A DNA stretch of 43,353 nucleotides from a virus. Both the position numbers and the translations under genes were made by a program. Position 1 is the first letter of the stretch, and each line of letters begins with the position of its first letter. Shown in pieces: positions 26,646-34,019 of the stretch. The notes beneath the pieces were generated by a model, which saw nothing but the letters and a program-made list of their open reading frames with translations, did not search any database and was not told where the DNA came from. The stretch is taken from IMG/VR virus record IMGVR_UViG_3300047095_000699, positions 1 through 43,353 of that record; one strand, given 5' to 3'.

Positions 26646-27197
26646 TCAGAGGGACGTCAGGCCGGCGGCGAAGGCTTCGCGATCAACGTTGCTGATCTCG
26701 GCCTTGATCACGGCGATGTCGGAGCGCAGGGCGGTCAGGTCGGCGCGGAAGGCGCGCAGGGCGCTGTGGTCATCGGCGGTCAGGGTCGGGTAGAGGATGT
26801 TGCCAACGCGCTCCAGTTCGCAGTCGATCTGCTCGATCGCGTAGCCGGCATCGATCGACACGTGGTTGAGTTGCTTGGTGAAGCGCTCAAGCACGGTGCG
26901 GCTCAGGCTGAGGTTCGCGCGGAGGCGCTTGCGGGTCTTGGACTCAGGCGAGTACTTGTAGAAGATGTCGCAAGCGGCTTCGACCTCCCACTGGGAGACG
27001 TAGTTCGACTTCGCGTAGAGCGCGGGGACGATCGCCTTGCTAGCGGCATTGAACGCGGCGTTGACAGCCGGCACGGAGTTGATGCGCGCGTTGCACTTGG
27101 AGATGGCCTTGGCGACCGGAGCCTTGAGCGCGTTGAAGCGCTCGATCAGGCTGGCGGTGTTGCGGAGGGCGTGGGAGGGAGTGTGGATCAGGCTCAT
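26646..27197 (-). CDS. Early helical protein, 183 aa, function unknown
   Basis: The start at 27197 is set by the early leader (CCTTCACCC at 27215-27223). The upstream extension to 27257 would read through the promoter. The protein is alpha-helical and charged, with several Ala/Leu/Arg heptad-like stretches (for example DDHSALRAFRADLTALRSD) suggesting coiled coil. There are no catalytic motifs. It is the first gene of a two- or three-gene unit ending at 25945. Confidence 0.7.
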   Translation of the reverse strand: MSLIHTPSHALRNTASLIERFNALKAPVAKAISKCNARINSVPAVNAAFNAASKAIVPALYAKSNYVSQWEVEAACDIFYKYSPESKTRKRLRANLSLSRTVLERFTKQLNHVSIDAGYAIEQIDCELERVGNILYPTLTADDHSALRAFRADLTALRSDIAVIKAEISNVDREAFAAGLTSL

Positions 27198-27257
27198 TGT
27201 TGTATCTGGGTTGTGGGTGAAGGAGGACAGTAGATCAGATGTTCCAGTGGGTGTCAA
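27198..27257 (-). promoter_or_regulatory. Early promoter and leader (no TATGACA box)
   Basis: On the minus strand TTGACA (27257-27252) is followed after 17 bp by TCTACT (27234-27229) with a TGA extension before the -10. The leader contains CCTTCACCC and ends ACAACA before the ATG. No TATGACA occurs 9 bp upstream, so this promoter differs from most others here. Confidence 0.75.
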
Positions 27258-27261
27258 GCGC

Positions 27262-27783
27262 TCAGTAGGGGTTGGCGTACTGGGCGGCTTTGACCACCGG
27301 CTTGAACTCCCACGCGTGGGTGATCCGGCAGAGGGAGCGATTGGTGAAGCGATCCTCGACCACGCCGTTGATCACGGTGAAGGCGTGACCGGAGCGGCGG
27401 ACGAGGAAGCGGCCCACCGGATGCTCGCGGCAGAAGCGCGCGATCGAGACGGTCTCGCCACGGTAGGCGTCATTCACGATGCCGGTGGCGCCGATCGTGA
27501 CGTCAAAGTTGTGACCGTGCTTGCGAGCCTCGGCGATCAGTTTGACGGTGCTGAAGCCGCAGTTACGGCGGCGACCAGCGGCCTTAGCGATCGCCTGAGC
27601 CTCGGCGAAGGGGATGCCGGTGACGTTGCTGAGCGCGACCACGGTACAGCAGTTCCGATCGCTGTCAGCGGCGGCGGTGTCGATGCTGATGAGGCGGTGA
27701 GGCGCGCCGGCTTTGACGGCGCGAGAGACGCGCTTCCAGTTGGCGAGGCGGGATCCGGTGGACTTGTCGATGATGTTGTTCAT
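27262..27783 (-). CDS. Papain-like/C39-like cysteine peptidase-fold protein, 173 aa
   Basis: The start at 27783 follows the early leader. The segment RNCCTVVALSNVTGIPFAEA (candidate nucleophile C45 or C46 at the start of a helix), then SGHAFTVINGVVEDRF with H133 and D144, gives the Cys-His-Asp order of papain-like folds found in C39-type and phage/Bacteroidetes peptidase-like families. There is no signal peptide, so it would act in the cytoplasm. A role in attacking or processing host proteins early in infection is possible but unproven. Confidence 0.6.
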   Translation of the reverse strand: MNNIIDKSTGSRLANWKRVSRAVKAGAPHRLISIDTAAADSDRNCCTVVALSNVTGIPFAEAQAIAKAAGRRRNCGFSTVKLIAEARKHGHNFDVTIGATGIVNDAYRGETVSIARFCREHPVGRFLVRRSGHAFTVINGVVEDRFTNRSLCRITHAWEFKPVVKAAQYANPY

Positions 27784-27852
27784 AGGTAGGATTGGGTGAA
27801 GGCAAGCAGTAGAACAGATCTTCCACGGTCTGTCAAGCACGTGAGTGTCATA
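27784..27852 (-). promoter_or_regulatory. Early promoter with TATGACA box and leader
   Basis: Minus strand: TATGACA (27852-27846), 9 bp, TTGACA (27836-27831), 17 bp, TCTACT (27813-27808), then a leader with CCTTCACCC (27802-27794) and CCTACCT before the ATG. There is no Shine-Dalgarno. Confidence 0.8.
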
Positions 27853-27931
27853 TCCGGCGGATCCGCCGAAGGGCCGGCCCCTGATCTGGAGCCGGCCCGA
27901 ATGACCCTCTGGCTTGGCCTAGGAAGCCCGA

Positions 27932-28963
27932 TCAGGCGCTGGCCTGACCAGCGACAGGGCCGGAGGCGATACGGCGCCCAGCGGCGGTCAGGACGGCGAG
28001 GATCGCGTTGACCTCGTCCACGGTCAGGTTCGCGGTGCGGATGTCGAGGCGACCGGCGGACAGACCCTCGGCGCTGTAGTCGGCGATCCGGCGGCTGTCG
28101 TAGGAGGACTGGGCGCCGGCGTTGGCGTTGGCCTGATCGACCTGAGCGTTGACCCAGTCGGAGCGGATCTTGCGAGCGTTGAACTCGGACTCGCGAGTGG
28201 CCTTGGCGGCTTCTTCGGCGGCGCGGTCGTAGGCGCGGCCCAGATCCTCAACGCGGTCGGCGGTGCGACCGATCTTGCTGATCAGTTCGGCGGCGGCTTC
28301 TTCGGCCTTGTCGAGGAACACGGCGACCTTGCAAGCGCGGGTCGAGGAGTCGTAGCGGCGACCGATGTAGCCCTCAACGCGATCGCCGTTGGCGCTGTCG
28401 AGGCTGGCGGTCAGTTCAAGCGAGCGAGCAACGATCTGGGCCTTCGGGATGAAGACCTGTTGGCGCTCGGCGCCGTTGTTGGTGTACTCCCAGCGGAACC
28501 AAGTCTGATCGCCTTCGCCGGCGTAGGGCTGAGCGCGGACGCCGCTGTCGAACGTGTTGAGGCGGACGGTCACGTTGAAGACGGTCTGGGCTTCGGCGCC
28601 ACCGTTGACGAGGCGGTCGAGGGTGATCGTGGTGCGATCCCACTGGTTCGGCTTGCCGCCGGTGATGCGGACGTCATCGGCATCGATGCCCTTGGCGAGC
28701 GCGGCGTTGGCGCCGGCGATCCAGCGCTTGGCGGCGCTGGTCTTGGTCAGGTCGATCTTGACGGCGAGGTAGGCTTCGGCGCTGTAGGCGAGGCCGGAGG
28801 ACTCGCTGATCTTGCGCTTGATCTCGGAGGTCTCGATCACGCACTCGGCGCCGAACTTGGCGCGGAGGGAATTCGCGATCTCGGACTGGGCGAGGCGCGC
28901 GGAGGCGAGGGACTCGACCTTGATCTGGGTGACGGACGTGGACTTGGTGCTGTTGGTGTTCAT
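27932..28963 (-). CDS. Early hypothetical protein, 343 aa
   Basis: Not recognised. The start at 28963 follows the leader. The N-terminal half is mixed alpha/beta (TSEIKRKISESSGLAYSAEA, then TWFRWEYTNNGAERQQVFIP); residues about 225-300 form a long charged helix (AEEAAAELISKIGRTADRVE) that is probably coiled coil. It is strongly biased to CGC arginine codons, unlike the late genes. It is the only gene of its transcription unit, with a well-conserved promoter, so it is probably made in quantity early. Confidence 0.7.
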   Translation of the reverse strand: MNTNSTKSTSVTQIKVESLASARLAQSEIANSLRAKFGAECVIETSEIKRKISESSGLAYSAEAYLAVKIDLTKTSAAKRWIAGANAALAKGIDADDVRITGGKPNQWDRTTITLDRLVNGGAEAQTVFNVTVRLNTFDSGVRAQPYAGEGDQTWFRWEYTNNGAERQQVFIPKAQIVARSLELTASLDSANGDRVEGYIGRRYDSSTRACKVAVFLDKAEEAAAELISKIGRTADRVEDLGRAYDRAAEEAAKATRESEFNARKIRSDWVNAQVDQANANAGAQSSYDSRRIADYSAEGLSAGRLDIRTANLTVDEVNAILAVLTAAGRRIASGPVAGQASA

Positions 28964-29039
28964 TGTCGTATTTGGGTTATGGGTGAAGGACTGGGAGTAG
29001 ATCAGAATTTCTACGGTTGTCAAACGCGATAGTGTCATA
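28964..29039 (-). promoter_or_regulatory. Early promoter with TATGACA box and leader
   Basis: Minus strand: TATGACA (29039-29033), 9 bp, TTGACA (29023-29018), 16 bp, TCTACT (29001-28996) with a TGA extension, then CCTTCACCC (28989-28981) and a leader ending ACGACA before the ATG. Confidence 0.8.
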
Positions 29040-29051
29040 GGTTCCGGCGGC

Positions 29052-29921
29052 TCAGTCGCGCGGGGCGGACTGGGCGGCGCCGGTCTTGATCTGGGCCTTG
29101 TACGCGGCCTTGAGGGCGGCGCCGGCTTCCTGCGCGGCGGCGGTGATCACGGCCTCAGCGGCGGCGTAGGCGGTCGCGAGGAACTGGGCCTCAGGCGTGG
29201 TCACCACGCGCTGGGAACCGACCCAGTAGGCTTCGCGGACGGTGTTGCCGATCGGGCCAAGGCCACCCTTGGAGATCAGGTCGAGCGCCTGTTCGCGGAC
29301 GGCGGCGAGGCCAGCGGCGACAGCCTGATCGCGGAGGCCGGCAGGGATGTCGAGGCTGAGGTTGTCGGCGCTGATCCAGACGGTCTGACCGGCGACCTGA
29401 AGGCCGGCGCGGAAGCCGTACTGGGATTCGCCGTGCCAGAAGAAGACGCCCTGCGTACCCTTGGCGACCTTGCGACCCTTGACCACGGTGGCGTTGAGAC
29501 CCTTGAACTTCCAGCCGTGCTTGGAGCCGATCACGACATCGAGGCGCTCGTTCAGGAGGCGCGCCAGAGACGTCTCAGTGACGGCGCCGGCGGCGGCGTT
29601 GACGCTGTCGCTGTGGATCGCTTCGGCGGCGGCGCGGTTGGCCTCAGAGAGGTCAGGCTTGATCGCCTGATAGAGGGCGTAGACCTCGTCAGGGGTCTCA
29701 GACCAGCGCACCGGATCGATGCCGCTGAAGTTGGTGTAGCCGGAGGTGCAGACGCGGACGGTCTCGACCTTGGCGCCGTCCCAGATCTCGACCACGTACG
29801 AGGTGCCGTAGTAGTCGGTGTCGAAGGACGAGCGGACGTCTTCAGTGGTGGCCCGAACGATCGCGCCGGCGTGGTCGGCGAGGAAGGTGCGGAAGGAGGG
29901 CTTGGATTCGGTGTTGTTCAT
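29052..29921 (-). CDS. Early protein with SH3/KOW-like segment, 289 aa
   Basis: Not assigned to a named family. Residues about 140-190 (KGLNATVVKGRKVAKGTQGV, then FFWHGESQYGFRAGLQVAGQ and VWISADNL) look like a small beta-barrel of the KOW/SH3 type seen in several phage early proteins. The C-terminal 90 residues are Ala-rich helix. It has its own promoter and leader and no partner gene. It may bind nucleic acid or a host protein; this is inference from the barrel pattern. Confidence 0.7.
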   Translation of the reverse strand: MNNTESKPSFRTFLADHAGAIVRATTEDVRSSFDTDYYGTSYVVEIWDGAKVETVRVCTSGYTNFSGIDPVRWSETPDEVYALYQAIKPDLSEANRAAAEAIHSDSVNAAAGAVTETSLARLLNERLDVVIGSKHGWKFKGLNATVVKGRKVAKGTQGVFFWHGESQYGFRAGLQVAGQTVWISADNLSLDIPAGLRDQAVAAGLAAVREQALDLISKGGLGPIGNTVREAYWVGSQRVVTTPEAQFLATAYAAAEAVITAAAQEAGAALKAAYKAQIKTGAAQSAPRD

Positions 29922-29990
29922 CGGTAGGATTGGGTGAAGGCAGACAGTGGATCATAAGTTCCACCGTCTGTCAACACGCAAAGTGTCATA
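29922..29990 (-). promoter_or_regulatory. Early promoter with TATGACA box and leader
   Basis: Minus strand: TATGACA (29990-29984), 9 bp, TTGACA (29974-29969), 17 bp, TCCACT (29951-29946), then CCTTCACCC (29940-29932) and CCTACCG before the ATG. The -10 deviates by one base from the other promoters. Confidence 0.78.
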
Positions 29991-30000
29991 GGCTTTCCGG

Positions 30001-30384
30001 TCAGGGAAGCCAGTTGATCACCTCGCTGATCTGGGCGCCGTAGAGGTAGTCCGGCGGAAGGCCCAGCCGGCCTTCGCACGTGAAGCCGGTGATGCGCGGA
30101 CGGTTCACGACATCGGACGCGGACGTCCGGCCCATCCGGTTGAGGAACGCGATCCAGATCTGGTGACCGAAGCACTGGAGCAACGTCTCTTCCGTCATTA
30201 CGATCTGGATACGCTTGTCCTGATCGAGCAACAGGACGTGCGGCTCGTAGAGGTACGAGTAGTGGCACAGGTGCCAGTCCTTCAACTTGAGCGCCAGCGA
30301 TTCGCCGGTGTGCGAGAGTTCGTGCGCCTGATGTAGCAGGACGCGCGCGCGCTCGATGTCTCGCGCCTTGATCAGGATGCTCAT
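30001..30384 (-). CDS. Early hypothetical protein, 127 aa
   Basis: The start at 30384 overlaps the preceding stop as ATGA; a longer frame would overlap it by 60 nt. The protein is soluble and aromatic, with His and Cys scattered (KDWHLCHYSYLYEPHVLLLD). I see no motif I can name. It is the last of four coupled or closely spaced genes reading from 31338. Confidence 0.65.
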   Translation of the reverse strand: MSILIKARDIERARVLLHQAHELSHTGESLALKLKDWHLCHYSYLYEPHVLLLDQDKRIQIVMTEETLLQCFGHQIWIAFLNRMGRTSASDVVNRPRITGFTCEGRLGLPPDYLYGAQISEVINWLP

Positions 30385-30686
30385 TGCTCGTCCTCGTTGT
30401 GGTGGCCCAGCGCGATGCACTGGATCCGACCGAAGTTGTAGCAACAGGTGCCGGTGGTCAGGTACAGGTGCGGATCTCGCTCGACCGCGTTAACGATCTC
30501 GATTGCCTGATCCTGATCCGGAGTCTTGCCAATGCCGGCGAGGATCGCGTAGATCTCTCCGGCGTTGAGGTTGAAGGGCCGGCCTGACTTGCGGTCAGCC
30601 TCGTACGTGGCCTCGACACTCTGGAGGCGCTTGTCGGCCTCGTCTTCGATCCGCTTGATCTTCGCGGCGCGTTTGGAGTTAGCCAT
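30381..30686 (-). CDS. Early hypothetical protein, 101 aa
   Basis: The start at 30686 is chosen because the longer frame begins with an Arg-rich shadow of the preceding gene. There is a basic N-terminus (KRAAKIKRIEDEADKRLQSVE, helical), then LNAGEIYAILAGIGKTPDQD, and a cysteine pair (TTGTCCYNFGRIQCIALGHH) that might bind metal with the nearby histidines. It overlaps both neighbours (8 nt and 4 nt). Confidence 0.62.
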   Translation of the reverse strand: MANSKRAAKIKRIEDEADKRLQSVEATYEADRKSGRPFNLNAGEIYAILAGIGKTPDQDQAIEIVNAVERDPHLYLTTGTCCYNFGRIQCIALGHHNEDEQ

Positions 30687-30873
30687 TAGCGTTGCCCTCC
30701 TTATTGCGCGCGGCGTGTTCGATCGCCTCGATCTCCGCGCGGAGCGAGTTGAGTTCGGCTTCGTACCGGTTGCGTTGATCAGGCGAGAGCCAGTCATCGC
30801 CGGCGCACCCGAAGGGCGCCGCGAGGATCGCGCACAGGTGACGTGCGCGGAGGGTGAGGATGTTGATGTTCAT
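30679..30873 (-). CDS. Small early hypothetical protein, 64 aa
   Basis: It follows a leader with CCTTCACCC (30891-30883) but no promoter, so it is read from the unit starting at 31338. An N-terminal hydrophobic part (ILTLRARHLCAILAAPFGCA) is followed by an acidic helix (NRYEAELNSLRAEIEAIEHA). It overlaps the next gene by 8 nt. Function unknown. Confidence 0.6.
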   Translation of the reverse strand: MNINILTLRARHLCAILAAPFGCAGDDWLSPDQRNRYEAELNSLRAEIEAIEHAARNKEGNANG

Positions 30874-30891
30874 CGGTGTTGGGGGTGAAGG

Positions 30892-31338
30892 TTAGCGGAG
30901 GTTGAAGTGCGCCTTGAAGGCGGCTTCCTTGATCTGCTCGCGCAGGGCGGCGTGTTCGGGCTTGTAGCCGATCTCGTTGACGAAGACCTCAGCGGCCCAG
31001 TCGGCCTTCTCCTGAGCGGCTTCATCGGCATCGATCTCAGCCTCGGTCAGGTCGCTGTATTTCCAGCCGGCGCCGCGACCCTCAGGGGTCGGGACGTGAC
31101 CGGCGACCTTGGTGAAGCGCTCGATCTGGAGGTCGGTGGTCAGGACGAACTGACCGTCCTTGAGGTCAGTCCACGTCTGGAGGATCACGGTGACGTCCGC
31201 GTAGAACGTCAGACCCTGATCGGTGATGCCCTCGATGTTGAAGTCGAGAGCGTGCTTGGTGCCGTCAGCCCAGATCGCGGAGCGGTTGCGCTCGGACTTG
31301 TGGCTGAGGTCGATGGACTTGATGGTGGGCTTATTCAT
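30892..31338 (-). CDS. Early hypothetical protein, 148 aa
   Basis: Not recognised. The N-terminal half is beta-rich (GITDQGLTFYADVTVILQTW), and the C-terminal half is an acidic helical domain (SDLTEAEIDADEAAQEKADW). It lies directly behind a well-formed early promoter with box and leads a four-gene unit. Confidence 0.68.
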   Translation of the reverse strand: MNKPTIKSIDLSHKSERNRSAIWADGTKHALDFNIEGITDQGLTFYADVTVILQTWTDLKDGQFVLTTDLQIERFTKVAGHVPTPEGRGAGWKYSDLTEAEIDADEAAQEKADWAAEVFVNEIGYKPEHAALREQIKEAAFKAHFNLR

Positions 31339-31406
31339 TGGTGTTATGGGTGAAGGAGTACCAGTAGATCAGGAATTCTAGGGATGTCAAGCGCGCGGGT
31401 GTCATA
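31339..31406 (-). promoter_or_regulatory. Early promoter with TATGACA box and leader
   Basis: Minus strand: TATGACA (31406-31400), 9 bp, TTGACA (31390-31385), 16 bp, TCTACT (31368-31363) with a TGA extension, then CCTTCACCC (31356-31348) and ACACCA before the ATG. The heptamer includes the stop codon of the upstream gene. Confidence 0.8.
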
Positions 31407-31968
31407 CGGCGCTGGATCCGTTGCCGGAGAGCAGGGTGATCGGGCCATCGTACCACTGGCTCAGGATGGACTTCCAGTTGCACCGGCGACCAACGGTGAA
31501 GTCGCCAACGATCGAGGCGGCGTGGGCCTTGAGGCGTTCGTGGTTGGCGAAGTCTTCAGCGAGGCCGGCCTTGTTCGCGGCGATCACGCGGTCGCGCTCT
31601 TCGCTGGGCGCCTTGGCTTCCCAGTTCTTGATGCACTGCTGGGTCGCGTTGATCTGGACGCTGAGGTCGGAGAGCCTCAACAGCACCGGCTTCGGGAACG
31701 TGTCACGGAAGGCCGCGAGAAGCACCGTGAAGTCAGCGCTCTTGCGCTGAGGGTTGCCGGCCTGAGCGAGCAGGGCGTGGACGTCTTCGCGCAGACCCTT
31801 GTGGCGCTTCTGACCGGAGACCTGTTGCTGAAGCGCGCCGTGCCAGTAGAGCCAGAGCGCTTCGTGCTTGGTGAAGCCACGCTCGTAGACGCTGACGCCG
31901 GCGGTGAGGATCTCAGCCGCTTGATCGTGGCTGACGGTTTCGTTGATCGGGAGGAACGGATTATTCAT
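31402..31968 (-). CDS. Early hypothetical protein, 188 aa
   Basis: Not recognised. The start at 31968 follows the leader. The protein is helical, with a possible helix-turn-helix-like N-terminus (SHDQAAEILTAGVSVYERG) and a Trp/His-rich stretch (KHEALWLYWHGALQQQ). The C-terminus (VGRRCNWKSILSQWYDGP) is basic and aromatic. The stop TGA lies inside the TATGACA box of the next promoter. Confidence 0.68.
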   Translation of the reverse strand: MNNPFLPINETVSHDQAAEILTAGVSVYERGFTKHEALWLYWHGALQQQVSGQKRHKGLREDVHALLAQAGNPQRKSADFTVLLAAFRDTFPKPVLLRLSDLSVQINATQQCIKNWEAKAPSEERDRVIAANKAGLAEDFANHERLKAHAASIVGDFTVGRRCNWKSILSQWYDGPITLLSGNGSSAV

Positions 31969-32039
31969 CGGTGTAGGATTGGGTGAAGGCACACAGTAGA
32001 ACACCAGTTCCTCCCTTTGTCAACTACGACTTTGTCATA
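31969..32039 (-). promoter_or_regulatory. Early promoter with TATGACA box and leader
   Basis: Minus strand: TATGACA (32039-32033), 9 bp, TTGACA (32023-32018), 17 bp, TCTACT (32000-31995), then CCTTCACCC (31989-31981) and CTACACCG before the ATG. The box contains the TGA stop of the ribbon-helix-helix gene. Confidence 0.8.
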
Positions 32040-32211
32040 GGCCGGCGCTGGTCAGGCCAAGCGCTTTCCGGATCAACTGGCGAGCCGTGGTCGTGCGGCT
32101 CAGGCCGGTGCGCTTGGAGATCTCGTTGATCAGGCGCTCCTCCTCAGGGTGGATCCGGATCTGGCTCCACTTGCGCGCCGGCTTGCCGGCCTTGGGCTTA
32201 AAGGTAGTCAT
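32035..32211 (-). CDS. Ribbon-helix-helix (Arc/MetJ-type) transcriptional regulator, 58 aa
   Basis: After a basic arm (FKPKAGKPARK), residues 15-21 (WSQIRIH) form the DNA-contacting strand, then two helices (PEEERLINEISKRTG and SRTTTARQLIRKAL). This is a complete ribbon-helix-helix fold, which works as a dimer on short repeated sites. It overlaps the upstream gene by 14 nt, and its stop lies within a TATGACA box. It is the best candidate in the window for the protein that reads the TATGACA heptamers; that link is inference. Confidence 0.8.
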   Translation of the reverse strand: MTTFKPKAGKPARKWSQIRIHPEEERLINEISKRTGLSRTTTARQLIRKALGLTSAGL

Positions 32212-32512
32212 CGAGGCAACGGTTCAGGATCACCGGCGCGCCGGCTTGGCCTAGAGAGCCGATGATGTTGTAGTCGATCCACTCGACCGCGTCCTCTTCG
32301 CTCTGACCGCTCTCGATCAGCGCCTCCACGATCAGGCCGTAGTCGTAGACCACGACCGGCTCGATGCCGGACGTCAGGCCGATGATGGCCTGATCGTAGA
32401 TCTCAGCCGGCTCCAGAAGGAGCGCGGCCTCGTTGGCCTCCGCGATCTGTTCGCGCAGGGCGGAGACCTTCGGCTTCGATTTTCCGCGCTTGGGCCGCTT
32501 AGAAGGGGACAT
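32198..32512 (-). CDS. Conserved-type phage protein of unknown function, 104 aa
   Basis: After a basic tail (SPSKRPKRGKSKPK) comes a compact helical domain with EPAEIYDQAIIGLTSGIEPV, then ALIESGQSEEDAVEWIDYNI. This D-x-A-I-I-G ... A-x-E-W-I-D-Y-N pattern recurs in small proteins from many phages and has no assigned function. It overlaps the Rad52-like gene by 14 nt and the regulator gene by 14 nt, so all three are one unit. Confidence 0.72.
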   Translation of the reverse strand: MSPSKRPKRGKSKPKVSALREQIAEANEAALLLEPAEIYDQAIIGLTSGIEPVVVYDYGLIVEALIESGQSEEDAVEWIDYNIIGSLGQAGAPVILNRCLDDYL

Positions 32513-33290
32513 CGTCTTGGGTCTCCGGTTCTTCGGCGCTCAGGGCCATCGGGCGGTCGCCCATCGACTGATCCAGCGCGGATCGGAACGCCTGATCCTT
32601 CGCGCTGATCGCGCCCTTGTAAGGCTTGGGCTGGTAATTTTCCTGCCACCACTGGAGGCTCTTCGGCGGGAGGGATCCAAGCGTCTTGCCCTGTTGCTTG
32701 CCGAAGGGAATGACGACATCGCGCCAGTTGCCGGACGTAGCCGGCGCGGCGGCGCGCGCAGGGCTGGGCTTGGACTCAACGTGGGCCGGCTCGTAAGGTG
32801 CCGGCGCAGTGGCGCCAAGGCTGGGAGGATTCCACTTGAAGCGTACGCCCTCCTTCGTCTTGCCCTGATAGATTCCGGAGTCAGTGACTTCAGCCCACGC
32901 GTCAGGCATCTCGTAGAGATACCGGCCTACCCCTAGGTTCACCACGGCCCTCTTCATCGCGCCGGACGCGGCGCTCTTGAACGGATCGATGTCATCGGTC
33001 TTGTTGAGTTCGACCTCGCAGGATCCGCAGACCGTGCGCTGGAACTCGCCTTCTCCGGCGATCGTGATCGCGACCGTGCAGACGGCGGAGTTGCCGATCT
33101 GGCGGAAGTCTTCGCGGTGGCTCCAGTCCTCGCCGTAGACTTCGTCTAGGCGCTCCATTGCCGCGCGGTTGTCGATGTACGCAAGGCATCGCGCCCAGAT
33201 CGTACCGTCCGGCTTGGAGCCGCACGATTGAAGGCGCCATTCGATCCGGTCAGGGCTGAACGGCGCACGTAGTTTTTGGATGTTACTCAT
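32499..33290 (-). CDS. Rad52/Rad22-type single-strand annealing protein with ExoX-like C-domain and SSB-like tail, 263 aa
   Basis: Residues 31-60 (ARCLAYIDNRAAMERLDEVY, then GEDW) and 98-126 (TDDIDPFKSAASGAMKRAVV, then LGVGRYLY) match the Rad52/Rad22 annealing core. After a Pro/Ala linker, residues 191-216 (DVVIPFGKQQGKTLGSLPPK) resemble the small PFGK-xxGK domain found at the end of exonuclease X-like proteins. The protein ends EEPETQDDVPF, closely resembling the acidic tail of bacterial SSB. It would anneal complementary strands in recombination with the RecE-like nuclease. It overlaps both neighbours. Confidence 0.8.
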   Translation of the reverse strand: MSNIQKLRAPFSPDRIEWRLQSCGSKPDGTIWARCLAYIDNRAAMERLDEVYGEDWSHREDFRQIGNSAVCTVAITIAGEGEFQRTVCGSCEVELNKTDDIDPFKSAASGAMKRAVVNLGVGRYLYEMPDAWAEVTDSGIYQGKTKEGVRFKWNPPSLGATAPAPYEPAHVESKPSPARAAAPATSGNWRDVVIPFGKQQGKTLGSLPPKSLQWWQENYQPKPYKGAISAKDQAFRSALDQSMGDRPMALSAEEPETQDDVPF

Positions 33291-33567
33291 TGGTGGTGTT
33301 GGGAGAAATTTCTTCGTACGCGCCGATCACGTGGTTCAGTACGAACTCGCGGACAAGTTTGATGTGCTTGCAACGGTGCTTGTCCGGATCGTCAAAGGTG
33401 ACTGAGCCGGCCTGATCAAGCGCCGGCTTGATCTTGAGCGTGAAGTGCTGGCAGGAGCATTCACCGATCAGTCCGTAGCCGGTGAGATCAACGAGGTGAA
33501 CCTCGTCCGGCTTGGATTCTGAATCGACCAGAAATCTGGTCAGGCTGTCGTATGGTCTTGGCTTCAT
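33283..33567 (-). CDS. SWIM-type zinc-finger-like small protein, 94 aa
   Basis: C38-S-C40 in GECSCQHF and HRCKHIKLVREF about 30 residues later give the CxC...CxH order of the SWIM zinc finger, which binds DNA or partner proteins. In other systems SWIM proteins cooperate with recombinases. It overlaps the Rad52-like gene by 8 nt, which supports a shared role in recombination. The start overlaps the previous stop as ATGA. Confidence 0.65.
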   Translation of the reverse strand: MKPRPYDSLTRFLVDSESKPDEVHLVDLTGYGLIGECSCQHFTLKIKPALDQAGSVTFDDPDKHRCKHIKLVREFVLNHVIGAYEEISPNTTNE

Positions 33568-34019
33568 AGGTTGGCTGAGGAAAGGCTTACGAAATTCTGA
33601 GTCGGGATATGAATGACAGGTTCGATGTCCTGATCGTCTCCCCTTGATACTCTTGTCCGCCCTCCAACAGTGATCCGATATCGTTTAAGGTCATCAGGTA
33701 GTACTTGGTAGATCCTGACTGGCTCGTCTTGCCACTTGCAGAGGATGAAGGACGGCAGACCGGTCGCTTGCGAGAAGCGGCAGAGGGTGATGTACTTCTT
33801 GAGTGACGTGTAGAACGTCTTGTGCGCGTCACGGCGGAAGCCTTTGCACCGGATCTCGATCCAGCCTTGGACTTCTTCCGCCGGATTGACGATGCAGTAG
33901 TCGATCTCGTAGTACCTTGGCGTCTTGCGGCACTGGACGCCGCAGATCGCTTCAAGCGCTTCGATCGCTTCCTGCTCTTTACGTAGGTCGTCTTCGCTTT
34001 CATAAGAGGGCCGGCTCAT
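33564..34019 (-). CDS. Possible PD-(D/E)XK-like protein, 151 aa
   Basis: The start at 34019 (ATGA overlap) is preferred over a longer Arg-rich extension. RYYEIDYCIVNPAEEVQGWI followed by EIRCKG resembles the D...(E)xK core of small phage nuclease-like proteins, in which an acidic residue before a strand is followed by E-x-K. Here the lysine is replaced by Arg at the usual place, with a Lys two residues later, so activity is doubtful. A strand-helix pattern (TSLKKYITLCRFSQATGLPS) follows. Context is the recombination group. Confidence 0.55.
   Translation of the reverse strand: MSRPSYESEDDLRKEQEAIEALEAICGVQCRKTPRYYEIDYCIVNPAEEVQGWIEIRCKGFRRDAHKTFYTSLKKYITLCRFSQATGLPSFILCKWQDEPVRIYQVLPDDLKRYRITVGGRTRVSRGDDQDIEPVIHIPTQNFVSLSSANL

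Noticed and set aside
26154-27233. Long plus-strand open frames across the early region (such as 26154-27233, 27037-27789, 28460-29032)
   Set aside because: They are antisense to minus-strand genes with promoters, leaders and coupled starts. High GC and lack of TAA/TGA in the antisense frame explain their length; translations are Val/Gly/Ala/Asp-rich without motifs.
27198-27257. Longer N-termini for early proteins (for example starts at 27257, 27840, 29038, 32004)
   Set aside because: The extensions translate promoter and leader DNA that is shared among unrelated genes, and they contain the leader-derived sequence SFTHNP or HPILP; the ATG after the leader is the real start.
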